6,322 bases of DNA from Methylocapsa sp. (GCA_017353815.1 JAFMSB010000107.1:1-6322), one strand, 5' to 3'; counted from the first letter of the stretch, positions 1-6,027 are shown. The notes: generated by a model from the letters alone, not told the origin. Translations and numbers: made by a program.

Positions 1-477
<477 letters not shown>

Positions 478-639
478 ATTAAAAGCGCGAGGATCCGCCG
501 CTGCCGCTCCAAACACGGCTTCCTGCCCGCAAATGACCTCGGCAATTTCCTAATTTTTTCACGATCGCGCGGCAGGCAAGCCGCAACCGTAACATGGCTG
601 CAGCCTTGCGTCCTGCTGCGGCCGGAGGAGCCATGACGA
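478..639. other. intergenic region murA to glycine-zipper gene
   Basis: This 162-bp gap has no convincing coding frame. It holds a short T run at 553-559 and a weak 5-bp hairpin (GCGGC 569-573, GCCGC 580-584) with no T tract after it, so I do not call a terminator. GGAGGAG at 624-630 is the ribosome binding site of the next gene. I could not pick out a good sigma-70 or GGAAC-type promoter. Confidence 0.5.
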
Positions 640-891
640 ATGAGCCGGTTTTTGCTGGCGTCCGGGCTCGCTTTGCTTCTTTTTTTGCCCGAAGCTGCCG
701 GCGCGCAGGAGCGGCTTGGCGATGGGGCGCTGGGCGCGCTGGCCGGCGCCGTCGTGGGCGGCCCCGTCGGCTTGGTTGCCGGGGGCGTCGTGGGCTATAC
801 TGCGGGCCCGGCTATTGCCTCAAGCTGGGGATTCAAAGGACATAGACGCTACCATCGCGCGCGCTACCGGCATCGCCGCCCTCAGCAGTAA
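640..891 (+). CDS. small exported glycine-zipper protein with basic C-terminal tail
   Basis: Encodes 83 residues, function unknown. Residues 1-22 look like a Sec signal peptide: MSRF, a Leu/Ala-rich core (5-16), then EAAGAQ with likely cleavage after AGA or AQ. Residues 29-57 are a glycine zipper (repeated GxxxG-like steps in GALAGAVVGG and GLVAGGVVG), a pattern that inserts into or packs against membranes in outer-membrane and lipoprotein families. Residues 67-80 form a strongly basic His/Arg/Tyr tail that could bind peptidoglycan, LPS or nucleic acid; this is only inferred. The ATG at 640 is preferred to the ATG at 633 because it yields the signal peptide and sits 9 nt after a strong GGAGGAG. 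The frame starting at 633 gives an Arg-rich shadow product. It lies convergent to the next gene, with 14 bp between the stops. It could be cotranscribed with murA. Confidence 0.75.
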   Translation: MSRFLLASGLALLLFLPEAAGAQERLGDGALGALAGAVVGGPVGLVAGGVVGYTAGPAIASSWGFKGHRRYHRARYRHRRPQQ

Positions 892-905
892 GAAAAGGTG
901 CGAGC

Positions 906-1367
906 CTATTTGGGTGCGGCGGCCGAATCGGGCTTTGGCGGCTGCGCCTTTTCGAACACCGTGACATTCTCGGTCGTCATCTCAATCAGATCAAAACGGT
1001 TTGGCATCTCGGGCGATAATGTCGCCTTATAGGTGCGGCCGTCGTCCAAAGTCACCCACAGCGTGCCGAAATAATCCACCTTGTATGTGCCCTTTCCTTT
1101 CGCCGACGGATCGGCTGCCGCAGGGCCAGCGATGCTGACAATCGTGTTATCCGGCTTAAATTCGATCCGCCACGGCTTATGAGAAGCCTGCCATTCCCCA
1201 GCGATTGGGACAGAGCTTAGCTTGACCCTTTCGGTGAGTGTCCGCGTACCCATAAGGATGAGGACGGCGCCGCCAAATATGCTGAGGGTGATTAAAATGC
1301 GTTCGAGCGGTATGCCCTCCCTCCGCGGTTTCTTGGGGCCTCCCTGCGTTTCCTCCGGCGTACTCAT
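906..1367 (-). CDS. membrane-anchored protein of unknown function with C-terminal beta-rich domain
   Basis: Encodes 153 residues that I do not recognise as a named family. Residues 1-20 are hydrophilic and basic (PKKPRRE), and residues about 22-40 (ERILITLSIFGGAVLILMG) form a single transmembrane helix. The positive N-terminus suggests an N-in orientation with the rest in the periplasm. Residues about 55-138 read as alternating beta strands with small turns (GEWQASHKPWRIEF, GTYKVDYFGTLWVTLDDGRTYKATL, RFDLIEMTTENVTVFEK), which recalls small lipocalin-like or single-sheet domains. The tail is Pro/Ala-rich. The open frame extends upstream to a TTG at 1565, but that stretch is Arg/Pro-rich with no coding character. 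The ATG at 1367 has AGAGG five bases upstream and a plausible promoter at 1410-1437, so I use it. It appears to be a single-gene unit. Confidence 0.8.
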   Translation of the reverse strand: MSTPEETQGGPKKPRREGIPLERILITLSIFGGAVLILMGTRTLTERVKLSSVPIAGEWQASHKPWRIEFKPDNTIVSIAGPAAADPSAKGKGTYKVDYFGTLWVTLDDGRTYKATLSPEMPNRFDLIEMTTENVTVFEKAQPPKPDSAAAPK

Positions 1368-1409
1368 CGCAACCTCTTTTCTCACTGTGGGCGTTCGAGC
1401 AGCGCTGTA

Positions 1410-1437
1410 TTTATAGACCCGGATTGCTGGCTGGCAA
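1410..1437 (-). promoter_or_regulatory. putative sigma-70-type promoter for the 906-1367 gene
   Basis: On the - strand TTGCCA (1437-1432) and TATAAA (1415-1410) are separated by 16 bp, a close match to the housekeeping -35/-10 consensus. Transcription would start near 1403, leaving a leader of about 36 nt that contains the AGAGG ribosome binding site at 1377-1373. The call rests on sequence match and position only. Confidence 0.5.
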
Positions 1438-1661
1438 GGGAAACCCCGCCGCGGGCCGCGCTCCCCTTTCCGCGCGAGCGAAACCCGCGCAAATTCCCGC
1501 TTGAAGAAAAGCGGCGCCCCCGGGGGTGGACGATGCAGTTCAAACCTCGGGGCGCGTTGATGCAACTTTCAAGAGTGCTTTGAGGGGGCGCAGGCATTGC
1601 GGCCTCGCCGCCCATTCGGGGCCTGTGCCGCTAACGCTGCGCAAGGATTCCTTCCTTATCT
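1438..1661. other. non-coding stretch between the 906-1367 gene and the PRC-barrel gene
   Basis: The two genes are both on the - strand, and the gap between them (1368-1661) totals 294 bp. Apart from the promoter and ribosome binding site described separately, I see only GC-rich sequence with a 10-bp palindrome CCCCCGGGGG at 1517-1526. No clear intrinsic terminator follows the PRC-barrel gene. Open frames crossing this stretch have no recognisable protein character. Confidence 0.45.
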
Positions 1662-2096
1662 CTATTTTCCGGCGGGCTTGGCATAGGCCGGAGCTTTCTT
1701 AAGCTCGTCCTTGGTCATATTAAGCACCACCCAATCCTTGCCGTTTTTCTTGGTCACTTTCAGATCCTGGAACGGAATAGCGACGTCCTTTTCGCCCACG
1801 CCAAGAAAGCCGCCAACGCCAATTATGGCCTGCTGAACGTCGCCATTCGGACCGATGACGAGATCGTCCACATCCCCAATTTTTTGGTCGTTTTCGCCGT
1901 AGACATTCGCCTTATAGATATTCGAGACCATCCATTGGCTTGTCGAAAGCGAAGTCGCGGGCTCGCCCACCGACCGGCCGCCCATTGTGTCTATTGACGC
2001 CCCGCCCATGGTATCTGTTGACGCCGGGGCCTGGGCAAACGCAAGCCCACCGGCAAGCGCGATGGCCGAAGTGGAAAGAAAGAGTTTCTTCAACAT
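1662..2096 (-). CDS. secreted PRC-barrel domain protein
   Basis: Encodes 144 residues. Residues 1-21 are a clear Sec signal peptide (MLKKLFLS, an Ala/Leu/Gly core, then AFA before QAP), so the product is periplasmic. Residues 25-40 are a tandem octapeptide (ASTDTMGG then ASIDTMGG). Residues about 54-130 form a PRC-barrel domain: a strand pair around NVYGENDQKIGDVDDLVIG, the glycine-rich turn GVGGFLGVGEKDVAIPF, then DLKVTKKNGKDWVVLNMTKDELKKAP. PRC-barrel folds occur in RimM and the photosynthetic reaction-centre H subunit. Short secreted versions are common in Hyphomicrobiales and are usually uncharacterised, often linked to stress or desiccation. The ATG at 2096 has AAGGA about 8 nt upstream; an upstream in-frame extension to 2138 would lie in the predicted -10 region and lacks a signal peptide. 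An EcfG-like promoter precedes it. Confidence 0.9.
   Translation of the reverse strand: MLKKLFLSTSAIALAGGLAFAQAPASTDTMGGASIDTMGGRSVGEPATSLSTSQWMVSNIYKANVYGENDQKIGDVDDLVIGPNGDVQQAIIGVGGFLGVGEKDVAIPFQDLKVTKKNGKDWVVLNMTKDELKKAPAYAKPAGK
1977..2024 (-). repeat. tandem 24-bp repeat coding a duplicated octapeptide
   Basis: Two adjacent 24-bp units (2024-2001 and 2000-1977 on the - strand) differ at only a few positions and encode ASTDTMGG and ASIDTMGG, just after the signal peptide of the PRC-barrel protein. It looks like an in-frame duplication in a flexible linker. Confidence 0.75.
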
Positions 2097-2137
2097 TGCA
2101 GTTTCCTTTACGCATTTTGCGGGTTTCCGCCGGGGCA

Positions 2138-2162
2138 AACGCCGGTGAGCCTGCTTTGTTCC
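2138..2162 (-). promoter_or_regulatory. EcfG-type (general stress response) promoter of the PRC-barrel gene
   Basis: Read on the - strand, GGAAC (2162-2158), 16 nt, CGTT (2141-2138) is an exact match to the alphaproteobacterial EcfG consensus GGAAC-N16/17-CGTT. The -10 ends 42 nt before the ATG at 2096, giving a leader of about 35 nt that contains the AAGGA ribosome binding site. The motif is seen directly; control by EcfG/PhyR is inferred from the known consensus. Confidence 0.7.
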
Positions 2163-2209
2163 AGAGCGGGATCTGCGCTAATATTGCTGCGATTGAGCAC
2201 CACCGCGCG

Positions 2210-2581
2210 CTATTGGATGCTCGTGAGCGAGGGAAATACGTCCGCGCACGGGGCCGTGGACCGGACTTCGCTCTGCCCTCCTTTGTCCGGCTGGCGCATG
2301 CCCACGGCGTGCTCGGCTATTACTCCGAAGGAGAGCTGAGTCTCTCCATTCTTGTCGTAGAGCTCTGCCCTGAGTGAGCCCTGCACCGCTAGGGCATCGC
2401 CCGCCGCGAGCCGCATCAGCTCCGATTGGACCGCCTCGCTGAACGCGACAATAGGCCAGAGCCTGGCATGTTCGCCATCCATGGCGAGCAAAGTTGCCGT
2501 GACGCAGGATTTGCCGGGCGCGAGGGCGCGTCTTTCTGCCATACGGTAGAGAGTGCCTGACACGACAACCTTCGCCGGCAT
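2210..2581 (-). CDS. small OB-fold single-stranded DNA-binding-like protein
   Basis: Encodes 123 residues. Residues about 3-93 resemble a compact SSB/PriB-type OB fold: an opening strand VVVSGTLYR, a second block KSCVTATLLAMDG, the stretch ARLWPIVAFSEAVQSELMRLAAGDALAVQGSLRAELY typical of SSB strands 3-4 (WPIVAF...L..L..GD...VQGSL), and TQLSFGVIAEHA as the last strand. It is shorter than housekeeping SSB (about 150-180 residues in this group) and lacks the acidic DDDIPF-like tail that recruits partners; residues 97-123 are an unrelated tail. It may be an accessory or primosomal-type binding protein. The ATG at 2581 follows an AAAGAGA-like site about 8 nt upstream. It lies 64 bp after the DUF1236 gene on the same strand and may be cotranscribed with it. 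No signal peptide is visible, unlike its neighbours, so it should be cytoplasmic. Confidence 0.7.
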   Translation of the reverse strand: MPAKVVVSGTLYRMAERRALAPGKSCVTATLLAMDGEHARLWPIVAFSEAVQSELMRLAAGDALAVQGSLRAELYDKNGETQLSFGVIAEHAVGMRQPDKGGQSEVRSTAPCADVFPSLTSIQ

Positions 2582-2645
2582 TGAGCGGTCTCTTTCAAGT
2601 GCCGAGCTTCGCAGGCTTTCGCCTCTTGCTCGCAGCGGGTCAGCC

Positions 2646-3068
2646 TCAATCGATGATCTGAACGATTTTCCGGGTTGCTGGATCGACGATGACCGCCTCG
2701 CCGTTCACGACGGCGTAACGGTACCGCGGCGCCACCCCAAACTGGCGGGGAATCACATAAAGCGTGACCCTTCGCGGAGGAAGCATCATCCCCACCGTAA
2801 CAGGCTCGCCAATCGAATAGGCAGATCTGTGCTCGCGTACCACATATTCCCGGAATCGCGGATATTGATCAGCGCCTAGTACGCCTGCAATGCCGCCGGC
2901 GACGCCTCCGACCACACCGCCGACAATCGCCCCCGGCGGGCCCGCGGCTTCGCCGCCCGCCTCCGCGCCGCGAGCAGCCCCTCCCGGCACGCCTTGCGAT
3001 TGCGCTGTTAGCGGGAAAGCAATTAGGCCTGCTATCGTGGCTGCGCCAACAAGCTGAACAGGTCTCAT
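2646..3068 (-). CDS. secreted glycine-rich DUF1236 domain protein
   Basis: Encodes 140 residues. Residues 1-25 are a Sec signal peptide (MRPVQLVG, Ala/Ile core, AFPLTAQSQ). Residues 27-66 are Gly/Ala-rich with a glycine zipper (GAIVGGVVGGVAGGIAG). Residues about 72-139 match the DUF1236 pattern: EYVVREHRS, SIGEPVTVGMMLPPRRVTLYVIP, then RYRYAVVNGEAVIVDP and TRKIVQIID (the VNG...VDP.TR.IV signature). DUF1236 is a periplasmic domain of unknown function found mainly in Hyphomicrobiales. The ATG at 3068 has GAGGAG about 7 nt upstream. The gene is divergent from a second DUF1236 gene, and their signal peptides share the FPL-A-SQ ending, which suggests paralogy. It is likely expressed from a GGAAC-box promoter 62 nt upstream of the start. 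Confidence 0.88.
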   Translation of the reverse strand: MRPVQLVGAATIAGLIAFPLTAQSQGVPGGAARGAEAGGEAAGPPGAIVGGVVGGVAGGIAGVLGADQYPRFREYVVREHRSAYSIGEPVTVGMMLPPRRVTLYVIPRQFGVAPRYRYAVVNGEAVIVDPATRKIVQIID

Positions 3069-3102
3069 GAGTTTCTCCTCTCGTTGTGAAGGGAGGACGT
3101 CA

Positions 3103-3119
3103 CGGCAAAATCCTTGCCG
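3103..3119. repeat. short inverted repeat over the -10 region of the DUF1236 gene
   Basis: CGGCAA (3103-3108), AATCC, TTGCCG (3114-3119) is a perfect 6-bp inverted repeat. It covers the proposed -10 and spacer of the - strand promoter, so it could be an operator or form a small hairpin. A CGTCAC copy overlaps its left side (3098-3103). Confidence 0.35.
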
Positions 3120-3134
3120 CTGTGATCCGGTTCC
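3109..3134 (-). promoter_or_regulatory. candidate GGAAC-box promoter of the 2646-3068 gene
   Basis: On the - strand GGAAC (3134-3130) is followed after 17 nt by GATT (3112-3109). The -35 box matches EcfG; the -10 matches only the final TT of CGTT. The box sits 62 nt upstream of the ATG at 3068, the same distance as the perfect site of the PRC-barrel gene, and this is the main reason for calling it. Confidence 0.4.
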
Positions 3135-3142
3135 GGCACGAC

Positions 3143-3160
3143 CGTCACAAATTCGTGACG
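3143..3160. promoter_or_regulatory. near-perfect palindrome between divergent promoters (candidate operator)
   Basis: CGTCACAAATTCGTGACG is an 18-bp palindrome centred on AATT, with one mismatched pair next to the centre. It lies between the two candidate divergent promoters (9 bp from the - strand GGAAC, 25 bp from the + strand GGAAC). A further CGTCAC half-site occurs at 3098-3103. The length and symmetry fit a dimeric regulator; which one is unknown. Confidence 0.45.
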
Positions 3161-3185
3161 CGATTTCGTTCGAGCCGTCCCGTTC

Positions 3186-3210
3186 GGAACCAAAATCCGC
3201 CGGCCTAGTT
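3186..3210 (+). promoter_or_regulatory. EcfG-like promoter of the 3251-4477 gene
   Basis: GGAAC (3186-3190), 16 nt, AGTT (3207-3210) matches GGAAC-N16-CGTT at all but one base. The -10 ends 41 nt before the ATG at 3251, the same geometry as the PRC-barrel promoter. GTTCC at 3208-3212 makes the element partly symmetrical, so a weak opposite-facing promoter (GGAAC-N16-GGTT) overlaps it. Confidence 0.55.
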
Positions 3211-3250
3211 CCGCGACCGGAGGATCATGGAAAGGACATAAGGAGGTCCC

Positions 3251-4477
3251 ATGCGATCGACGCTATTAACGACGGCCGCAGCGGCGGCTTTGTTCACGTT
3301 TCCGCTAGCGGCTTATTCTCAGGCGCAAAAATCGGAACAACAGCGTCAGCGGCCCGCGGCAAGCGAGGCGAACCAGCGGCCGGAAGCTGATCAGCAGCCC
3401 ATGGCTCAGCAAAAGGGCGCGGAGCGCGGACATGCGGGACGATCGGCTGCCGAGCAGGCGCAACCCGGCACGGAGATGCGCGGCAGCAGGAGCGAGAACC
3501 CTGGCGCCCAAGAGCAGCTAAAATCGAAGAAGCCTGAAGCCAAGCGTCCGGCGCAGAAAGCCGAAGAGCAGAACCCTAACGCCGCCCCCGCGCAAAAATC
3601 TGGCACCAGTAACGAGCGGATGCAGCCCGGCAAAGAGCGGATGCAGCCCGGCAAAGAAAAGATGCGAGCGGGCCAAGAGAACCTAGAGAAGAGGCAGCCG
3701 GGCGATGAGAAAATGCAACGGCAGGGTGAGGCGAAGCCCGGCCGCGCGGCAACTGAATCTGAACGCGCGCCGCGCCACACCATGCGCTCGAACGCTCCCT
3801 CGACGCAAAGGCCAGGGACCGAAGCGCAAAAGCCCTCGGGCACCATAACCGGCGGCAATCGGCCCCCGAGCACAGCCGCGCCGGGCCAAGCGCAGACGGG
3901 CCGCAGTGCAACGCCGGCTCAAGGTGCGCAGCCGCAGCAAGGAGGCGCCGCGGCGCTCAACGCGGGCCAGCAGGCGGATGTGTATGCCGCCCTGAGCAAC
4001 GAAAACGTGCACCGGCTTAACCATGCGAACTTTGCTCTCGCCGCGGGAACGATCATCCCCGGATACATTGCGCTCAATCCGCTTCCGGAAAGCGTCGTCG
4101 AGATTGTGCCCCAATATGACGGCTACGACTATGTAATGGTGCGCGACGAGATCATCATTGTCGATCCGCAAACACGGGCCATCGTGACCGTGCTGCACGG
4201 TCAAGGGCGCTCGGCGGCCGTTGCACCGGCGAAGCATGTGCGGCTGACGAGCAAACAGCGGCACATCATCATGAGCGACCTTAGGACAACGGAGGGCGCC
4301 TCGATTGGCCGGGTGTACATCGGCGAGCGCGTGCCTGAGGACATCGAGCTTTCGCCGATACCTCAGGATGTCGTGGGCGAAATCCCGGATATCAGCCCCT
4401 ACCAGTATTTCGCGACTGGTAACGAGGTTGTGCTTGTCGCGCCCGACTCGCGCGAAGTCGTCGACATCGTGCGGTAA
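3251..4477 (+). CDS. large secreted protein: disordered Gln/Pro/Lys-rich linker plus two DUF1236 domains
   Basis: Encodes 408 residues. Residues 1-24 are a Sec signal peptide (MRSTLLTT, Ala core, FPLAAYSQ). Residues about 25-235 are low complexity, rich in Gln, Pro, Lys, Glu, Arg, Ala and Gly, without aromatic clusters; this part is presumably disordered and highly charged, and includes short repeats of RMQPGKE/KMRAGQE type (122-150). Two DUF1236-like domains follow. The first, about 236-317, contains IIPGYIALNPLPESVVEIVP, then YDYVMVRDEIIIVDP and TRAIVTVL; the second, about 332-408, contains GRVYIGERVPEDIELSPIP, YQYFATGNEVVLVAP and SREVVDIVR. The start is firm: AGGAGG (3241-3246) lies 4 nt before the ATG and the signal peptide begins there. 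The function is unknown. The charged linker could hold water or bind peptidoglycan while the C-terminal domains fold, but this is inference. The gene is divergent from a smaller DUF1236 paralogue. Confidence 0.88.
   Translation: MRSTLLTTAAAAALFTFPLAAYSQAQKSEQQRQRPAASEANQRPEADQQPMAQQKGAERGHAGRSAAEQAQPGTEMRGSRSENPGAQEQLKSKKPEAKRPAQKAEEQNPNAAPAQKSGTSNERMQPGKERMQPGKEKMRAGQENLEKRQPGDEKMQRQGEAKPGRAATESERAPRHTMRSNAPSTQRPGTEAQKPSGTITGGNRPPSTAAPGQAQTGRSATPAQGAQPQQGGAAALNAGQQADVYAALSNENVHRLNHANFALAAGTIIPGYIALNPLPESVVEIVPQYDGYDYVMVRDEIIIVDPQTRAIVTVLHGQGRSAAVAPAKHVRLTSKQRHIIMSDLRTTEGASIGRVYIGERVPEDIELSPIPQDVVGEIPDISPYQYFATGNEVVLVAPDSREVVDIVR
3614..3655 (+). repeat. perfect tandem 21-bp repeat in the linker
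   Basis: Two identical 21-bp units (3614-3634 and 3635-3655) encode ERMQPGK twice. A diverged third copy (EKMRAGQ) follows, and a later EKMQRQG resembles it. The exact nucleotide identity points to recent replication slippage. Confidence 0.85.
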
Positions 4478-4491
4478 GGCTTGCTAATTGA

Positions 4492-4519
4492 TGGATGCGC
4501 CGGGCAGCCGGCGCATCCA
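4492..4519. terminator. bidirectional hairpin between convergent genes
   Basis: TGGATGCGCCGG (4492-4503) pairs perfectly with CCGGCGCATCCA (4508-4519) around a GCAG tetraloop, a 12-bp GC-rich stem. It begins 15 bp after the stop of the 3251-4477 gene and lies about 80 bp beyond the stop of thiE on the other strand. Neither side has a strong T tract (GTTTACTT occurs only about 13 bases later), so it may work as an imperfect terminator or an mRNA 3'-end stabiliser. Confidence 0.65.
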
Positions 4520-4600
4520 ACGCGGCCCGCCTGTTTACTTCATATCATGGCGAGACAGAGGCGATGCTTTACGAAGAGCAATGGCGCGACCAGCGAATTT

Positions 4601-5212
4601 TTATGCGTGCGAAAAATAAGGCCGGGTCGCCTTCACCCAGCCCCGCGCACGCGCCTCGGGATCGGCATTAAGAGAGATGTCGGTGACAACAGCTGCGCTA
4701 TCGGCTCCCGCTTCAAGAACGCCGCGCACACGCTCGAGCGTGATGCCGCCGATTGCGACAACCGGAATCCTGCCGGTTTTTTTCTGCCATTCCGCAATGC
4801 GCGAAAGGCCCTGCGGCGCGAAAGCCATTGCTTTCAGGACGGTGGGATAAATGGGGCCCAAGGCAACATAGTCCGGCTCGGCTGAAAGCGCACGCTCGAG
4901 CTCTTCATCATCATGCGTGGACACGCCGAGATGCAGACCCGCGCGGCGGAGTGCTGGGACATCTGCCGTACCGAGATCGCCCTGGCCGAGATGGACGAAT
5001 TCACACCCCGCTTCGATCGCGAGCCGCCAGTAATCATTGATAATGAGCCGCGCGCCGTATTTCGCGCAAAGATGCTTGGCCTTTTCGATTTCCGCGCGGA
5101 TTACCGCTTCAGGCTTATCCTTGATGCGGAGCTGCACGAGGCGCACGCCGCAAGGCAGAATGCGGGCGATCCACGCCGCGCTATCCACGATCAAGTAAAA
5201 AGGATCAAGCAC
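4601..5212 (-). CDS. thiE: thiamine-phosphate synthase
   Basis: ThiE condenses HMP-pyrophosphate with thiazole phosphate to give thiamin phosphate in the cytoplasm. From the GTG at 5212 it has 203 residues forming a TIM-barrel. Visible motifs are LDPFYLIVD (2-10), VQLRIKD (26-32, pyrophosphate-binding Gln/Arg/Lys), [14 protein letters not shown] (56-69), VHLGQGDLG (73-81), GVSTH (96-100), [23 protein letters not shown] (114-136), VVAIGGI (151-157) and AAVVTDI (173-179). The usual PTxTK loop reads PTVLK, and TDI replaces the common SAI. I believe both are typical of the alphaproteobacterial ThiE subgroup. The start is uncertain. The frame opens at TTG 5242, overlapping thiG by 38 nt; TTG 5218 and GTG 5212 are also possible. 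None has a clear Shine-Dalgarno sequence, so translation is probably coupled to thiG. GTG 5212 gives the N-terminus I expect for homologues and only an 8-nt overlap. Confidence 0.93.
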   Translation of the reverse strand: MLDPFYLIVDSAAWIARILPCGVRLVQLRIKDKPEAVIRAEIEKAKHLCAKYGARLIINDYWRLAIEAGCEFVHLGQGDLGTADVPALRRAGLHLGVSTHDDEELERALSAEPDYVALGPIYPTVLKAMAFAPQGLSRIAEWQKKTGRIPVVAIGGITLERVRGVLEAGADSAAVVTDISLNADPEARARGWVKATRPYFSHA

Positions 5213-6026
5213 GCGCAAGGCCGCCAAACGGCTGCCCGGCAACGGGCGTGGAGGGCGCAGCCATATCCCGCGGCTCGATCAGATCGGCAAGATAGCCAAG
5301 CCGCCCCGCTTCGACCGCGAGCGCAAAGGCGCGCGCCATTTTTACCGGATCGCCTGCTTTGGCAATCGCCGTGTTGGAGAGCACCGCATCGAAGCCAAGC
5401 TCCATTGCAGCCGCCGCATGAGAGGGCGCTCCGATTCCCGCATCGAGGATGAGCGGCACATCGGGAAAATGCGCGCGCAGGGATCGCAACGCGTAAGGAT
5501 TGTTGAGGCCCCGGCCCGAGCCAATCGGCGAGCCCCAAGGCATCAGGACTTCGCAGCCCGAGCCGAGCAGCTTTTCCGCCGCAACCAGATCCTCGGTGGT
5601 ATAGGGAAAAACTCGAAATCCCTCGCGCGAAAGGGTGGCCGCCACCTCCACAAGGCTAAAGACATCGGGATGCAAGGTATCCTCTTCACCGATCACTTCG
5701 AGTTTGATCCAGGGCGTGTCGAAAACTTCGCGTGCCATCTCTGCGGTCGTGATGGCCTCCTTCACCGTCCGGCAGCCCGCGGTATTGGGCAGGACGTGCA
5801 CGCCAAGCTCGCGGATCAGCGCCCAAAAGTGCTGGCCCGCGCGGCTTCCGCCCGCCTCGCGCCGAAGCGACACGGTGACGATCTCCACTCCCGCCGCTTC
5901 GATCGCGCGGGCAAGAATTGCGGGCGAGGGATATTGCGCCGTCCCGGCGAGAAGCCGGGATGTCAATTCGACGCCATAAAGGCGAAGGGGATCCGCGCCC
6001 AAATCACGCCTTGCGCTCGCTTCCAT
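5205..6026 (-). CDS. thiG: thiazole synthase
   Basis: ThiG forms the thiazole phosphate carboxylate from 1-deoxy-D-xylulose 5-phosphate, dehydroglycine and the ThiS thiocarboxylate. The protein has 273 residues, near the family's usual 255-270. Motifs in order are [14 protein letters not shown] (21-34), [10 protein letters not shown] (47-56), [10 protein letters not shown] (78-87), [16 protein letters not shown] (106-121, with Lys108 expected to be the Schiff-base residue), [17 protein letters not shown] (138-154), [16 protein letters not shown] (158-173), [21 protein letters not shown] (phosphate-binding region, 191-211) and [12 protein letters not shown] (213-224). The ATG at 6026 is chosen because AAGGAGG lies 5 nt upstream; an upstream ATG at 6065 in frame would put 13 Cys/Lys-rich residues over the thiS end. 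It begins one base after the thiS stop and overlaps thiE, so the genes are translationally linked. Confidence 0.97.
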   Translation of the reverse strand: MEASARRDLGADPLRLYGVELTSRLLAGTAQYPSPAILARAIEAAGVEIVTVSLRREAGGSRAGQHFWALIRELGVHVLPNTAGCRTVKEAITTAEMAREVFDTPWIKLEVIGEEDTLHPDVFSLVEVAATLSREGFRVFPYTTEDLVAAEKLLGSGCEVLMPWGSPIGSGRGLNNPYALRSLRAHFPDVPLILDAGIGAPSHAAAAMELGFDAVLSNTAIAKAGDPVKMARAFALAVEAGRLGYLADLIEPRDMAAPSTPVAGQPFGGLARA

Positions 6027-6027
6027 T

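Noticed and set aside
569..584. GCGGC/GCCGC hairpin after murA as a terminator.
   Set aside because: The 5-bp stem is weak and is not followed by T residues; the T run at 553-559 precedes it.
1517..1526. CCCCCGGGGG palindrome in the intergenic region.
   Set aside because: Only 10 bp with no loop and no T tract, common by chance in GC-rich DNA.
1368..1565. Upstream extension of the 906-1367 gene to a TTG at 1565.
   Set aside because: The added 66 residues are Arg/Pro/Gly-rich and cover the proposed promoter; the ATG at 1367 has AGAGG at good spacing.
1761..1790. GGAAC at about 1767 as another stress promoter.
   Set aside because: It lies inside the PRC-barrel coding region on the + strand, and no + strand gene starts downstream.
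3406..4264. Long open frames on the - strand opposite the two-domain DUF1236 gene (up to 193 residues).
   Set aside because: They are Arg/Cys/Ser-rich with no motif or ribosome binding site, as expected of antisense frames of a GC-rich low-complexity gene; the + strand has a signal peptide and domains.
4481..4885. A + strand frame running over the terminator hairpin into the thiE region.
   Set aside because: It crosses the 12-bp hairpin and is antisense to thiE; no ribosome binding site or protein character.
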